A stretch of 64,000 bases of DNA from Marinobacter salarius (GTDB taxonomy: Bacteria > Pseudomonadota > Gammaproteobacteria > Pseudomonadales > Oleiphilaceae): assembly GCF_032922745.1 (NCBI RefSeq), contig NZ_CP136693.1, forward strand, positions 1,922,001-1,986,000, in the 5' to 3' direction. Of the stretch, positions 1 to 8,115 are shown one piece after another; position 1 is the stretch's first letter, and each line of letters opens with the position of its first letter. The notes under the pieces are model-generated. The model was given only the letters and a program-made list of their open reading frames with translations, made no database searches and was not told where the DNA came from. The position numbers and the translations under genes were made by a program.

Positions 1-160
1 AGTGCATTGCTACGGGGTGAACTCCTGTAAGGGAACGGCCGACTGCAAAACCACCGAAAATGCCTGTAAAGGACAGAACGCGTGCAAGGCCCAAGGCTTC
101 AAGGGGATGTCAGCAAGCGAATGCCTGTCGGAAGGTGGTGTGATTGGCGATCTGGGCTGA
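1..160 (+). CDS. bufA2: BufA2-type bufferin precursor, C-terminal part
   Basis: The window opens inside this gene. Reading from base 2 gives 52 residues ending at a TGA at 158-160. The start and signal peptide lie outside. The visible part begins HCYGVNSCKG and holds six cysteines in short repeated contexts (SCKG, DCKT, ACKG, ACKA), which is the core pattern of BufA2 bufferin precursors. It sits 74 bases upstream of a DUF692 gene, the modifying enzyme BufB. In the family, the Cys-rich core is modified by BufB/BufC and the product binds copper in the periplasm. Family recognition from the cysteine pattern is firm; the 5' end is not visible. Confidence 0.8.
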   Translation, partial: VHCYGVNSCKGTADCKTTENACKGQNACKAQGFKGMSASECLSEGGVIGDLG

Positions 161-234
161 GTAGGCCAGATCAAATGTGTTTGTCCGGAGGCGCGTTCCG
201 GCGCGCCCCGGGTTTTCAACGGGAGATTTAACGG

Positions 235-1131
235 ATGATGAATCACTCTGCCAAAGCCAAACCGAATGGGCTGAAGAACAGTCTCCGTGAGCCGTTCCAG
301 GGTTTTGGGCTGGGTTTGCGCCCGCGTCATTACAACAGCTTTCTTGCCCAGCCGCAGGCGCTGGATTGGCTCGAGGTCATCTCCGAAAATTACATGGTCC
401 AGGGCGGAAAACCGCTTGCGATGCTCGACAGGATTCGCGCCGACTACCCAATCGCGATGCATGGTGTGTCGATGTCGATTGGTTCTGTATCTCCCTTAGA
501 CCATGGCTATCTGCAGCGCCTGAAAGCGCTTGCGGACCGTATCCAACCGATGTGGGTTTCTGATCACTTATGTTGGACCGGTGTGCACGGCACGAACCTG
601 CACGATCTTTTTCCCTTACCTTATACCGAAGAAGCCTTGCGACACGTTGCCGCGCGCGTTCGCGAGGTGCAGGAAACGCTTGGGCGCCGTCTGGTGCTGG
701 AAAACGTTTCAAGCTATATCGATTACGCCAGTTCAGAGATGAGCGAGTGGGCGTTTCTGACCGCCCTTGCGGAGGAAGCCGACTGCCTGCTGCTACTTGA
801 TGTAAACAACATCTACGTAAGCGGTATGAACCACGGCTTCGACCCGCGTGACTTCATCGACGGCGTACCAGCGCACCGCATCCAGCAGATTCATGTGGCC
901 GGGCACTCAAACCTGGGTGACGTCATCATCGATACCCACGATGCGCCGGTACCCGACGAAGTGTTTGATCTCTACGCCTATGCATGCCGTCGCTTCGGGC
1001 CGGTCAGCACGATGATCGAGCGCGACGATTCAATTCCGCCGCTGGAGGACCTGATCGTGGAACTCGACCGGGTGAGGGCCGTGGCAGCTCGTCACACCCC
1101 TGTGTGGGATCGAGAGGAGGCATACGCATGA
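235..1131 (+). CDS. bufB: BufB, DUF692 multinuclear iron enzyme (first copy)
   Basis: 298-aa DUF692 protein with a TIM-barrel pattern and no signal peptide, so cytoplasmic. Likely metal-binding residues sit in conserved family segments: SENYM, MHGVSMSIGS, VSDHLCW, LENVSSY, LLDVNN, IHVAGH, DTHDAPV and IERDD. By analogy with MbnB, DUF692 enzymes are iron oxygenases that modify cysteines of ribosomal peptides together with a partner protein. Here the partner is the downstream bufC, which overlaps by 4 bases (ATGA), indicating translational coupling. Two adjacent ATGs occur at the start; the first is used here. The substrate is presumably the precursor just upstream. Confidence 0.88.
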   Translation: MMNHSAKAKPNGLKNSLREPFQGFGLGLRPRHYNSFLAQPQALDWLEVISENYMVQGGKPLAMLDRIRADYPIAMHGVSMSIGSVSPLDHGYLQRLKALADRIQPMWVSDHLCWTGVHGTNLHDLFPLPYTEEALRHVAARVREVQETLGRRLVLENVSSYIDYASSEMSEWAFLTALAEEADCLLLLDVNNIYVSGMNHGFDPRDFIDGVPAHRIQQIHVAGHSNLGDVIIDTHDAPVPDEVFDLYAYACRRFGPVSTMIERDDSIPPLEDLIVELDRVRAVAARHTPVWDREEAYA

Positions 1132-1931
1132 CTGATTACGCCCCTCGTTCGTTAGCCGATCTGCAAGCGGGACTGCAAAACTATGTTTTGGGCGATGGTG
1201 TTTCGGACGACATTCTTTCCGAGCTGACGGGCGGTGCTTCTGACCAGAGTAAGCGGCGCCTGCATATCTACCATTCTGGCTATCGCTCGCGGATGAACGA
1301 GGCGCTCCAGTCTGCTTTTGAGCAAACTTGGGCCTATCTCGGTGACGACGCATTCGACGCAATTTGCACACGCTACACCGAGACGAATCCATCGCATTCG
1401 CCGAATCTGGGCGACCATGGCAGCAACTTCCCACGCTTTCTGCAGCACGCTTTGTCTGCCGATCCGGAAATCGCCGAGCTGGCAACCATGGACTGGAGGC
1501 TCCACAGCGCCTTCGATGCACCGAATGCCGCCATTCTCACCGGTGAGCAATTGGCAAATGTCGGCGAGGCGCAGTGGGCATCGCTGGGATTCGTCTTCCA
1601 CCCGTCCGTTTCGCTCGCTCAGTTCGAGTGGAACGCACTGGAAATCTGGCATGCGCTGGATCAGAAACAGACGCCGCCCGTCGCCGAAAAGCTGAACGAG
1701 CCGGTAGGGCACCTGTTCTGGCGCAGCGACCAGCGAAGCTACTTTCGCACACTTGAGTCGGATGAGTATGCCGCACTTAAGGGCCTGCTTGAGGGGCTTG
1801 GTTTTGCACAAGTGTGTGAGCAACTCGCAGAAGGCTATCCGAATACCAGTATCGACGCGTCGATTGGCACCTGGCTGGCGCGTTGGCTGGCGGATGGGCT
1901 GTTGTCGGAGGTCAAGCCGGGGCCTGTTTGA
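1128..1931 (+). CDS. bufC: BufC, DUF2063 partner of BufB (first copy)
   Basis: 267-aa DUF2063 protein. The start at 1128 overlaps the bufB stop as ATGA and is preceded by a GAGGAGG ribosome site at 1114-1120. A longer in-frame reading back to 984 lies inside bufB and is not used. DUF2063 proteins resemble the N-terminal part of MbnC-like partners that present the peptide to the DUF692 enzyme. The visible N-terminal motif (RRLHIYHSGYRSRMNEAL) matches the family. Together with the upstream precursor and bufB it forms a complete A2-B-C module. Confidence 0.85.
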   Translation: MTDYAPRSLADLQAGLQNYVLGDGVSDDILSELTGGASDQSKRRLHIYHSGYRSRMNEALQSAFEQTWAYLGDDAFDAICTRYTETNPSHSPNLGDHGSNFPRFLQHALSADPEIAELATMDWRLHSAFDAPNAAILTGEQLANVGEAQWASLGFVFHPSVSLAQFEWNALEIWHALDQKQTPPVAEKLNEPVGHLFWRSDQRSYFRTLESDEYAALKGLLEGLGFAQVCEQLAEGYPNTSIDASIGTWLARWLADGLLSEVKPGPV

Positions 1932-1989
1932 GTGACACCGTAACCCTTATTGGCGTGCTTTGGCCGACCGTAAAATTCAGGAGTCTGAC

Positions 1990-2325
1990 ATGTCCAAATC
2001 CAAAATCTCACAGTCCGAGATCACCGAAACCAACACCACCCGCACCATGACCGCTGCTGCCATGGCACTCGCCCTGGGTTCTGCGATCTCCATCGCTGCC
2101 GTTCCGGGCGTTGCCCACGCGGAGGGCATGGAAAAGTGCTATGGAGTTTCGCTCGCCGGTAAGAACGACTGCGCCGCCGGGCCGGGCACTACCTGTGCGG
2201 GCACGTCCACTATCGATTATCAAGGGAATGCCTGGACGCTGGTTCCGAAAGGCACTTGCGAGGAGACCGCATCCCCGACTTCACCCACAGGCTTCGGACA
2301 ACTCGAAGCCTTCGAGGAGAAGTAG
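1990..2325 (+). CDS. bufA1: BufA1, DUF2282 bufferin precursor
   Basis: 111-aa DUF2282 precursor. The start at 1990 has AGGAG at 1979-1983; a TTG 30 bases upstream in frame is less likely. An unusually long polar N-region (about 18 residues) precedes a hydrophobic signal segment ending AHA at about residue 38. The core follows with four cysteines in the order CYGV, DCAAG, TCAGT and GTC, the classic BufA1 pattern. A Ser/Thr/Pro-rich acidic tail follows. It lies 58 bases after bufC and directly before the second bufB. In studied bufferins these cysteines are modified and bind copper; that role is inferred here. Confidence 0.87.
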   Translation: MSKSKISQSEITETNTTRTMTAAAMALALGSAISIAAVPGVAHAEGMEKCYGVSLAGKNDCAAGPGTTCAGTSTIDYQGNAWTLVPKGTCEETASPTSPTGFGQLEAFEEK

Positions 2326-2327
2326 CA

Positions 2328-3167
2328 ATGCTGCCCTCACGGGCAGGCCTGGGCCTGAAACCAGAGCACTTTCGGAACATTCTGGAATCGGGCCCAGACA
2401 TTGGTTTCTTTGAGGTTCATGCCGAGAACTACATGGTTCCGGGTGGCCCTATGCACCATTATCTGGGGAAAATTCGTGAGCACTACCCGTTGTCATTGCA
2501 TGGGGTAGGGCTCTCGATCGGAGCCGACGCTCCCCTGGACAAAACACATCTTGATGCGCTGGCGGTGCTGATTGACCGTTATGCGCCGCAGGTTTTTTCT
2601 GAGCACCTGGCCTGGTCGAGTCATGGTGACTTCTTTCTCAATGATCTGTTGCCGCTGCCATACACGGCCACCACCCTGAACCGTGTGTGTGACCACATCG
2701 ATCAGGTGCAGACGCACCTGGGTTGCCGCATGTTGCTGGAGAACCCGGCGACCTATCTGGAGTTCTCGACCTCGACCCTGTCGGAGACCGACTTCATCAG
2801 CGAAGTAATACGCCGCACGGGCTGTGGCCTGCTGCTCGACGTCAACAACGCCTATGTTTCGTGCATCAACCATCACCGCGAGCCCGGGGCTTATATCCGT
2901 GCATTACCGCTTGACCGGGCGGAGCAGATTCACCTTGGTGGTTTTGCCTCCCAGGCCGATGCCAACGGCGACCCGCTGCTTATAGACAGCCATAGCGCAC
3001 CCGTTGCGCAAGACGTGTGGGCACTCTATACCGAAGTACTTGAGCAAATGGGGCCGACTGCCACGCTGATCGAACGCGATAACGACATTCCGCCATTTGA
3101 CGTTTTGCTGGCCGAGGTCAATCTCGCCGACTCGTACCTTGTTGAAGCAGGAGGCCAACGTGAGTGA
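2328..3167 (+). CDS. bufB: BufB, DUF692 multinuclear iron enzyme (second copy)
   Basis: 279-aa DUF692 protein, a diverged paralogue of the copy at 235-1131. It shares segments such as ENYMVPGG, LHGVGLSIGA, FSEHLAW, LENPATY, LLDVNNAYVS, IHLGG, DSHSAPV and IERDN. The start at 2328 is 2 bases after the bufA1 stop, so the genes are tightly coupled. In-frame sequence upstream to 2256 is the out-of-frame end of bufA1. The order A1-B-C shows it is dedicated to the DUF2282 precursor. Confidence 0.88.
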   Translation: MLPSRAGLGLKPEHFRNILESGPDIGFFEVHAENYMVPGGPMHHYLGKIREHYPLSLHGVGLSIGADAPLDKTHLDALAVLIDRYAPQVFSEHLAWSSHGDFFLNDLLPLPYTATTLNRVCDHIDQVQTHLGCRMLLENPATYLEFSTSTLSETDFISEVIRRTGCGLLLDVNNAYVSCINHHREPGAYIRALPLDRAEQIHLGGFASQADANGDPLLIDSHSAPVAQDVWALYTEVLEQMGPTATLIERDNDIPPFDVLLAEVNLADSYLVEAGGQRE

Positions 3168-3945
3168 GCAGACAGTATTCGCTAGCGCATTGCTTGATCC
3201 GGCGCAACCCTGCCCGGACGGGTTACGGGCGTGGAACGGTTCCGATCCGAACCAGCGCTTTGCGGTGTATCGCAACAACATCGTGGTATCACTGATTGAT
3301 GCACTCGCTGCCACGTTTCCTGTGTGCCAACAACTGGTTGGCGAAGCCTTCTTCCGCGCCATGGCCAGGGTGTTTGTGGTGGCGCAACCACCGCGTTCGC
3401 AAATCCTGACCTTCTACGGGCGCGAATTTCCGGCCTTTATCGACACCTTTAGCCCGGCATCATCAGTACCCTATCTGGCCGACGTGGCCCGGCTCGAAAG
3501 ACTACGACTCGACGCATTCCATTCTGCCGATGTTGAGCCGCTTGGCACGGAGGACATAACCGGAGTGCTGTCTGCTCCCCATCGGCTACCCGGGCTTCGC
3601 ATGGATATCCATCCCTCGGTGGCGGTGCTGCAATCACGGTTCGCCGTGCTTTCGCTATGGGCCGCGCACCAGCAGGCAACCCCTGAATTGGCCCGTGTCG
3701 AGCCCCTGCAACCAGAATCCGTATTGGTGCTGCGTTCCGGGCTGGAAGTCCAGTGCATCGATATCGCAGAGGCCACCGGCGTTTTTATGGATCGACTGAT
3801 ACAGAAGGAAACGTTGTCGCAGGCTGAACAGGACGCCAAGGCATGCGAGCCCGGTTTTGATCTTGTTGCAGCTCTGACCCTTTTGCTGCGCTGGCAGATC
3901 ATTACCTCCCTTTACCCCGGAGATGAACATGGACAACTCGACTGA
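3160..3945 (+). CDS. bufC: BufC, DUF2063 partner of BufB (second copy)
   Basis: 261-aa DUF2063 family protein. GTG start at 3160, overlapping the end of bufB by 8 bases, with a GCAGGAGG ribosome site at 3147-3154. The N-terminal segment QRFAVYRNNIVVSLIDALAA is typical of the family. It probably forms a complex with the BufB of the same module to recognise and modify the BufA1 precursor. Its 3' end overlaps the start of the DoxX gene. Confidence 0.85.
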   Translation: MSEQTVFASALLDPAQPCPDGLRAWNGSDPNQRFAVYRNNIVVSLIDALAATFPVCQQLVGEAFFRAMARVFVVAQPPRSQILTFYGREFPAFIDTFSPASSVPYLADVARLERLRLDAFHSADVEPLGTEDITGVLSAPHRLPGLRMDIHPSVAVLQSRFAVLSLWAAHQQATPELARVEPLQPESVLVLRSGLEVQCIDIAEATGVFMDRLIQKETLSQAEQDAKACEPGFDLVAALTLLLRWQIITSLYPGDEHGQLD

Positions 3946-4468
3946 AACCGATGCTCAAACCTCAACCGGCACGGGTGTCCTGACAGGCCTGATCAAGCAG
4001 GCAAACACTCTTTTCGGACGCATTCCGGACACTCTGATCGCTATGATCGCCCGCTTTTCGATTGCCGGCGTGTTCTGGAAATCAGGCCAGACCAAAATTG
4101 AAGGGCTGGCCATCGATATTGTCTCCGGCGAGTTCAGCCTGGGGCTGCCACGGCTGTCGGACAGCGCGCTCTTTCTGTTCAAGGAGGAGTACAGTCTGCC
4201 ATTGATCGCCCCCGAGCTGGCGGCCTTGATGGCGGCCTTGATGGCGGCGTTCGCCGAGCATCTGTTTCCGATTCTGCTCTTGTTGGGGCTGGCCACCCGA
4301 TTCTCGGCGATGGCCCTGCTGGTGATGACGCTTACCATCCAGATATTCGTCTATCCCGGTGCCTGGCCAACGCACGGGGTATGGGCGGCGGTGCTGCTTT
4401 ATCTGATGGCTTACGGGCCGGGTTGGTGTTCAATGGACCACTTCATCGCGGCACGTTACCGGCGCTGA
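3929..4468 (+). CDS. DoxX family membrane protein
   Basis: 179-aa protein with four predicted membrane segments and the DoxX pattern (LIAMIARFSIAGVFWKSGQTK near the N-terminus). The start at 3929 is preferred over an ATG at 3923 because CGGAG at 3918-3922 is then correctly spaced. It overlaps bufC by 17 bases and closes the bufferin operon. DoxX proteins are commonly found as the last gene of bufferin operons; their role there is not settled, with redox or metal-linked membrane functions proposed. Confidence 0.85.
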   Translation: MDNSTETDAQTSTGTGVLTGLIKQANTLFGRIPDTLIAMIARFSIAGVFWKSGQTKIEGLAIDIVSGEFSLGLPRLSDSALFLFKEEYSLPLIAPELAALMAALMAAFAEHLFPILLLLGLATRFSAMALLVMTLTIQIFVYPGAWPTHGVWAAVLLYLMAYGPGWCSMDHFIAARYRR

Positions 4469-4552
4469 AGTGCATCCAAACACTTTTTTCCTATTTCATA
4501 TATCATGGGTGTTTAGTTGTTGGATAAGCCAACAGTTAACGTGGAGAACACC

Positions 4553-4708
4553 ATGAGCAAGAAGCCCGAGAAAGTGACATTAACCTCTGCCACCATTGAA
4601 GAGCAGACGGCAGCTTTTTTAAAGGCTGGTGGGGCCGTTGAGTACGTAGGTAAGGGTAAGAGTGGCCAAGAAACCTCAGCGGGCCCGAAGCAGATTAGCG
4701 TGAAATAG
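4553..4708 (+). CDS. Small 51-aa hypothetical protein
   Basis: 51-aa basic protein that starts MSKKPEKVTL and contains IEEQTAAFLKAGGAVEYVGKG. The start at 4553 is preceded by GTGGAG at 4541-4546. An AT-rich stretch just upstream (about 4480-4510) could hold its promoter. The FLKAGG(x)VEYV segment recalls the C-terminal part of the small transcription factor SutA of Pseudomonas, but the similarity is short and this is only a suggestion. No membrane segment or signal peptide. It stands alone between two unrelated genes on the same strand. Confidence 0.6.
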   Translation: MSKKPEKVTLTSATIEEQTAAFLKAGGAVEYVGKGKSGQETSAGPKQISVK

Positions 4709-4753
4709 TCACCGGGGCAGATCTGGTTCTGAAGCGCAGGGATTAAAGCGTTA

Positions 4754-5686
4754 ATGAAAGTCGTAAACCCAGTCCTTGTTTTTCTACTCTCTATGATCTT
4801 TGCAGTCTCTGGTCATGCAAAGATTTATAAATGGGTGGATGAAGACGGGAAGATTCATTTCAGCGATCGGGAAGACCATCGCGTTGAGCAGGAAGTTGTC
4901 AACGTGAAGCCTGGCGCGTCGAAATGGTCGCGTTTTGATATCAAGATTAAAGCCGTCGATGTGGAGCTGAGTGAAGAGGAAAATCAGCAGATTGTTGATG
5001 GTGTGAACAACGTCTACGAGTTCTTTGACCGTGTGATGTCCTTTGATATGTACAGGACGGTTCCGGTCAATATATTGATGTTCAAGGATAAGGCTGAATA
5101 CCGGAATTACCTTGTTCGCAGGAATAAAGGTCTGGCGGTTGCTTCATACGGCCTGTATATACCTTCCGAACACCAGATAGTCGTCTATGTGCAGGAAAAC
5201 AGAAGCCGCACCTTTGAAACGATCAAGCATGAGGTGAGCCACGCGGTTGTCGATACCATCGTTCCTTATGCGCCGCTCTGGTTGAATGAGGGGCTTGCCG
5301 AGCAGATGGAAATGCTGGAACGTGATGAATCGGGCCTGTACTTTGAACGTCATCAGGAAAACAGTTGGGTGGTTGCCCAGGCCCGTGAACAGGGCCGTTT
5401 AACGGGCATTTCACAGTTTCTGAAATTATCCAGTTATAAGTGGCGCCATTCAGAGCTGTCGGGGCATGGGAGTTTGAGGGCTCAGTCCGGTCAATTCCTG
5501 AGTTTCCTGCTCTCCAAACCGACCCGCCGCAACTTCGTGGTGCGGCTGATGCACAACTTCAACCGGGGTGACCGCACTCTCGCATACTACCTGGTGGATG
5601 ATAATTACATCGGCGGAGTCAGTATGTTGGATTTGGACTGGCGGCGTTGGCTGCACGAACAGGGTAACGACATCATCCGGTTTTAA
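4754..5686 (+). CDS. DUF4124-containing gluzincin-like metalloprotease
   Basis: 310-aa secreted protein. A signal peptide (about 1-22, ending GHA) is followed by a short DUF4124 segment (KIYKWVDEDGKIHFSD, 23-38) and then a peptidase-MA-like domain. HEVSH at 159-163 is the zinc-binding HExxH motif. NEGLAE at 178-183 supplies the expected third ligand glutamate and the helix typical of gluzincins. All visible catalytic residues are present, so an active periplasmic or envelope protease is plausible. The substrate is unknown. Confidence 0.78.
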   Translation: MKVVNPVLVFLLSMIFAVSGHAKIYKWVDEDGKIHFSDREDHRVEQEVVNVKPGASKWSRFDIKIKAVDVELSEEENQQIVDGVNNVYEFFDRVMSFDMYRTVPVNILMFKDKAEYRNYLVRRNKGLAVASYGLYIPSEHQIVVYVQENRSRTFETIKHEVSHAVVDTIVPYAPLWLNEGLAEQMEMLERDESGLYFERHQENSWVVAQAREQGRLTGISQFLKLSSYKWRHSELSGHGSLRAQSGQFLSFLLSKPTRRNFVVRLMHNFNRGDRTLAYYLVDDNYIGGVSMLDLDWRRWLHEQGNDIIRF

Positions 5687-5737
5687 CCGTCGGTCGTTGC
5701 TCTTCATCTTTGAAAACCCGCAATGAGAGGACTCACT

Positions 5738-6118
5738 ATGCCTCACGTTCGTTTTACCCACCTGCTCGGTTTTGCGTTTCTTGTTGCTGTTCTCGCTGCC
5801 TCTGCCGCTCATGCTCATCACGGTTGGGCCTGGGCCACGGACGAGGAATTTGAAATCACCGGTACCATTCAGTCGATGCGCCTTGGTAATCCCCATGGCG
5901 AGGTCACGATAGACGTTGATGGCGAGGCATGGGTTGTGGAAGTCGGCCAACCCTGGCGTAACGACCGTGTCGGGCTCAGTAAAGAGATTTTGAGCGTCGG
6001 CCGGGAAATGACCGTGCACGGTCACCGTTCCGCCAAAGAGGGCGAACGGTTGGTCAAGGCCGAGCGGATTGTCATCGATGGGACGAACTACGACTTGTAT
6101 CCTGGCCGTGATTCCTGA
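5738..6118 (+). CDS. DUF6152 family exported protein
   Basis: 126-aa protein with a cleavable signal peptide (about 1-26, ending AHA) and a mature part starting HHGWAW, typical of DUF6152. The mature domain is a small beta-rich fold with segments ITGTIQSMRLGNPHGEV and VHGHRSA. The start at 5738 is chosen because GAGAGGA at 5725-5731 is well placed; an ATG at 5723 lies inside that site's upstream region. It is followed 8 bases later by a DUF6644-like membrane protein, a recurring partner. Function is unknown; the His-rich mature start suggests metal or haem contact but this is speculative. Confidence 0.75.
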   Translation: MPHVRFTHLLGFAFLVAVLAASAAHAHHGWAWATDEEFEITGTIQSMRLGNPHGEVTIDVDGEAWVVEVGQPWRNDRVGLSKEILSVGREMTVHGHRSAKEGERLVKAERIVIDGTNYDLYPGRDS

Positions 6119-6126
6119 GCCTGGAA

Positions 6127-6612
6127 ATGATTGAGCCGGCGCTGGTCTTTGTTGAAAACCTGGCCTTTGTATCGGCGCTGCGCAATTCCACCCTCGCATA
6201 CCCGCTGATCAACGCCGGGCATATTCTTGGTGTTGCCCTGCTGATTGGTGGAATTGTGCCGCTGGATCTGCGTTTGCTGGGGCTCTGGCGCCGCTACCCT
6301 GTGATGGTGTTTGTCGATGTGCTTCGAGTCACCTCCGCGCTTGGTTTGGGGTTAGCGGTGGTCTGTGGCTCGCTTCTATTCGCCACAGCGGCGGTGGACT
6401 ACGCCGGGTCGATGTTGTTCCGGGTCAAGATGGTGGTTGTCCTGTTGGGATTGTCGAACGCGTTGCTACTTGCTCGGGTGTTAAAGCGCCGGGATATACG
6501 GAGCCTCCCAATGAGTGCTTCCATGCCTTTGCCCTTGAGGGCAGGTGCCTTGATGTCTCTGGTGTTCTGGATGAGTGCGCTGACTCTTGGCAGGCTATTG
6601 GGCTACTTCTGA
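6127..6612 (+). CDS. DUF6644-like integral membrane protein
   Basis: 161-aa protein with about four membrane helices (roughly 25-50, 70-90, 97-118, 138-158). The N-terminal part has NAGHILGVALLIGG, resembling membrane proteins of the DUF6644/CopD-like kind with a conserved His in the first helix. It follows the DUF6152 gene by 8 bases, so the two are probably one transcript. Role unknown; together they may form an exported and membrane pair. Confidence 0.7.
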   Translation: MIEPALVFVENLAFVSALRNSTLAYPLINAGHILGVALLIGGIVPLDLRLLGLWRRYPVMVFVDVLRVTSALGLGLAVVCGSLLFATAAVDYAGSMLFRVKMVVVLLGLSNALLLARVLKRRDIRSLPMSASMPLPLRAGALMSLVFWMSALTLGRLLGYF

Positions 6613-6617
6613 GCAGG

Positions 6618-6646
6618 CGGGTAGCGACAGGAGTTGCCGCTACCCG
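6618..6646. terminator. Bidirectional hairpin between convergent genes
   Basis: A perfect 9-bp inverted repeat (CGGGTAGCG at 6618-6626 and CGCTACCCG at 6638-6646) lies between the ends of the convergent genes at 6612 and 6659. There is no T-run on either strand, so it is a likely but not canonical terminator. Confidence 0.6.
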
Positions 6647-6658
6647 GTGTTTCGAAGG

Positions 6659-7066
6659 CTAGCTGAATGCAGGTTCAAGAGGTTTACTGCCAGCAACCCG
6701 TTTCATCCACGCCATGTCCAGTGGAACAAGAATGTTCACTGCGAACAGCACCCAGCCCAACGCCTGCAGGCTCTCCGCAAACCACAGCATCAGGGCGAAA
6801 GACAGCAGGGCCCAGCTGACATCCACAACCATCATCAGGTTGAAGTATTTCTCCAGCCACCGTGCGTTCATGGCCATAGCAGCCATATCCACGCACCAGA
6901 GCAACATCACTATGCCCACCACCAGATAGAAGGTTGCGCCGGGCCCTCCCGCTAACTGGGCGATCGGCTCTGCGGCCAGGATCAGTGCCAATGCCAGTGG
7001 CGTGGAGAGGAAAACATCGCTCAGGACGATCTGTTTTACGCTGAATTGACGGACGAAGTTTTTCAT
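6659..7066 (-). CDS. Small four-helix membrane protein
   Basis: 135-aa protein with a short N-terminal cytoplasmic part and four predicted hydrophobic helices. I do not recognise a named family. It is divergently arranged with the Xre/MmyB-type regulator at 7218. The intergenic region carries a perfect 17-base palindrome, so this gene is a likely target of that regulator. Confidence 0.65.
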   Translation of the reverse strand: MKNFVRQFSVKQIVLSDVFLSTPLALALILAAEPIAQLAGGPGATFYLVVGIVMLLWCVDMAAMAMNARWLEKYFNLMMVVDVSWALLSFALMLWFAESLQALGWVLFAVNILVPLDMAWMKRVAGSKPLEPAFS

Positions 7067-7140
7067 AGGATCACCTCAATCGGGTTTCACAATGTGTTGG
7101 ACTACGCTACAAAGCATCTACCTGGGCGGTGATGGGCACA

Positions 7141-7157
7141 ATTACCTGTGAGGTAAT
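7141..7157. promoter_or_regulatory. Palindromic operator candidate
   Basis: ATTACCTGTGAGGTAAT is a perfect inverted repeat (7-bp arms, 3-base centre) in the 151-base region between two divergent genes, one encoding a helix-turn-helix regulator. The position suggests autoregulation and control of the divergent membrane protein. Confidence 0.55.
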
Positions 7158-7217
7158 GGTGCAGCACACCCTTGAGGAAGATAATCGCTGAACACTCGAA
7201 TATTCACAGGAACTACC

Positions 7218-8000
7218 ATGAGCGCCTTCGGTACGCTTTTTAGAGAAATGCGGCAGGGTAAACGGTTGAGCCAGATGGATTTCGCCCTGGAATGCGAAGT
7301 ATCGGCGAAGCACATCAGCTTTCTGGAAACGGGCCGAAGCCAGCCCAGTAAGGGCATGGTTCTGCATTTGGCGCAGATGCTACAGACGGATCTGGCGGCG
7401 ACCAACCGCCTGCTGTCTGCGGCGGGTTACAGCCAGGTATACAGCGATCAGGATTTGAACGCGCCAGGCATGGCGATGATCAAAGAAGCGCTTGATCACC
7501 TCTTGAAGGCGCACCTGCCGTACCCGGCGGTTGTCTTTGATCACGAGTACTATCTGGTGATGGCTAACACAGCCATGCAGGCGATGATGGTAAGAATGGT
7601 GGAACTGGGCGCTCACTTTCCCGCAAGGCCGAACTTTCTGCTATCGCTGTTGGACAACGAGAGCATGAAACCCTTTGTGGGAGATTGGGAAAACATCGCA
7701 TGCCACATGCTGCAGCGGGTCTACCATGAGCATCTAGCCGGCCCCTTCCGGGACCAGCCCAACCGATTGCTGGAGCATGCCTTGACTCTGCCCGGCGTTC
7801 CGCAGAACTGGAAAAGCCACGTGGTGGAACATCTCGACTACCCGGCGATTCCTTTTACCCTGAACCTGGGAGATCAGCAGCTTAGAATCTTTTCGACCAT
7901 TGCAACGATAGGCACGCCTTTGGATGTCACCGCACAGAACTTGCGGATCGAGCATTTTTTCCCAATGGATGAGCGTAGCAAGGCTTTCTGGCAAAGCTGA
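7218..8000 (+). CDS. Xre-type HTH regulator with MmyB-like ligand domain
   Basis: 260-aa regulator. An N-terminal helix-turn-helix (about residues 5-62, FGTLFREMRQGKRLSQMDFA then VSAKHISFLETGRSQPS) is followed by an MmyB-like sensor domain (about 90-255, including PAVVFDHEYYLVMANTAM). MmyB-like domains have a PAS-like fold that has been reported to bind small hydrophobic ligands. The next gene (8116) encodes a small membrane protein on the same strand. The signal is unknown. Confidence 0.82.
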   Translation: MSAFGTLFREMRQGKRLSQMDFALECEVSAKHISFLETGRSQPSKGMVLHLAQMLQTDLAATNRLLSAAGYSQVYSDQDLNAPGMAMIKEALDHLLKAHLPYPAVVFDHEYYLVMANTAMQAMMVRMVELGAHFPARPNFLLSLLDNESMKPFVGDWENIACHMLQRVYHEHLAGPFRDQPNRLLEHALTLPGVPQNWKSHVVEHLDYPAIPFTLNLGDQQLRIFSTIATIGTPLDVTAQNLRIEHFFPMDERSKAFWQS

Positions 8001-8115
8001 AGCGGGCTGCTGCCGGGGAAAAGACTTCCGGGCCGGCGAGGTAGATGCGTTTGGATCGTGTCATGGGGAATCAACTGGTCATCAAAGGCCGAAAGGTACG
8101 TGTTTCCTGTTTTTT

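Noticed and set aside
10..462. Minus-strand open frame over bufA2/bufB
   Set aside because: It lies antisense to clear bufferin genes, has no ribosome site and no recognisable domain.
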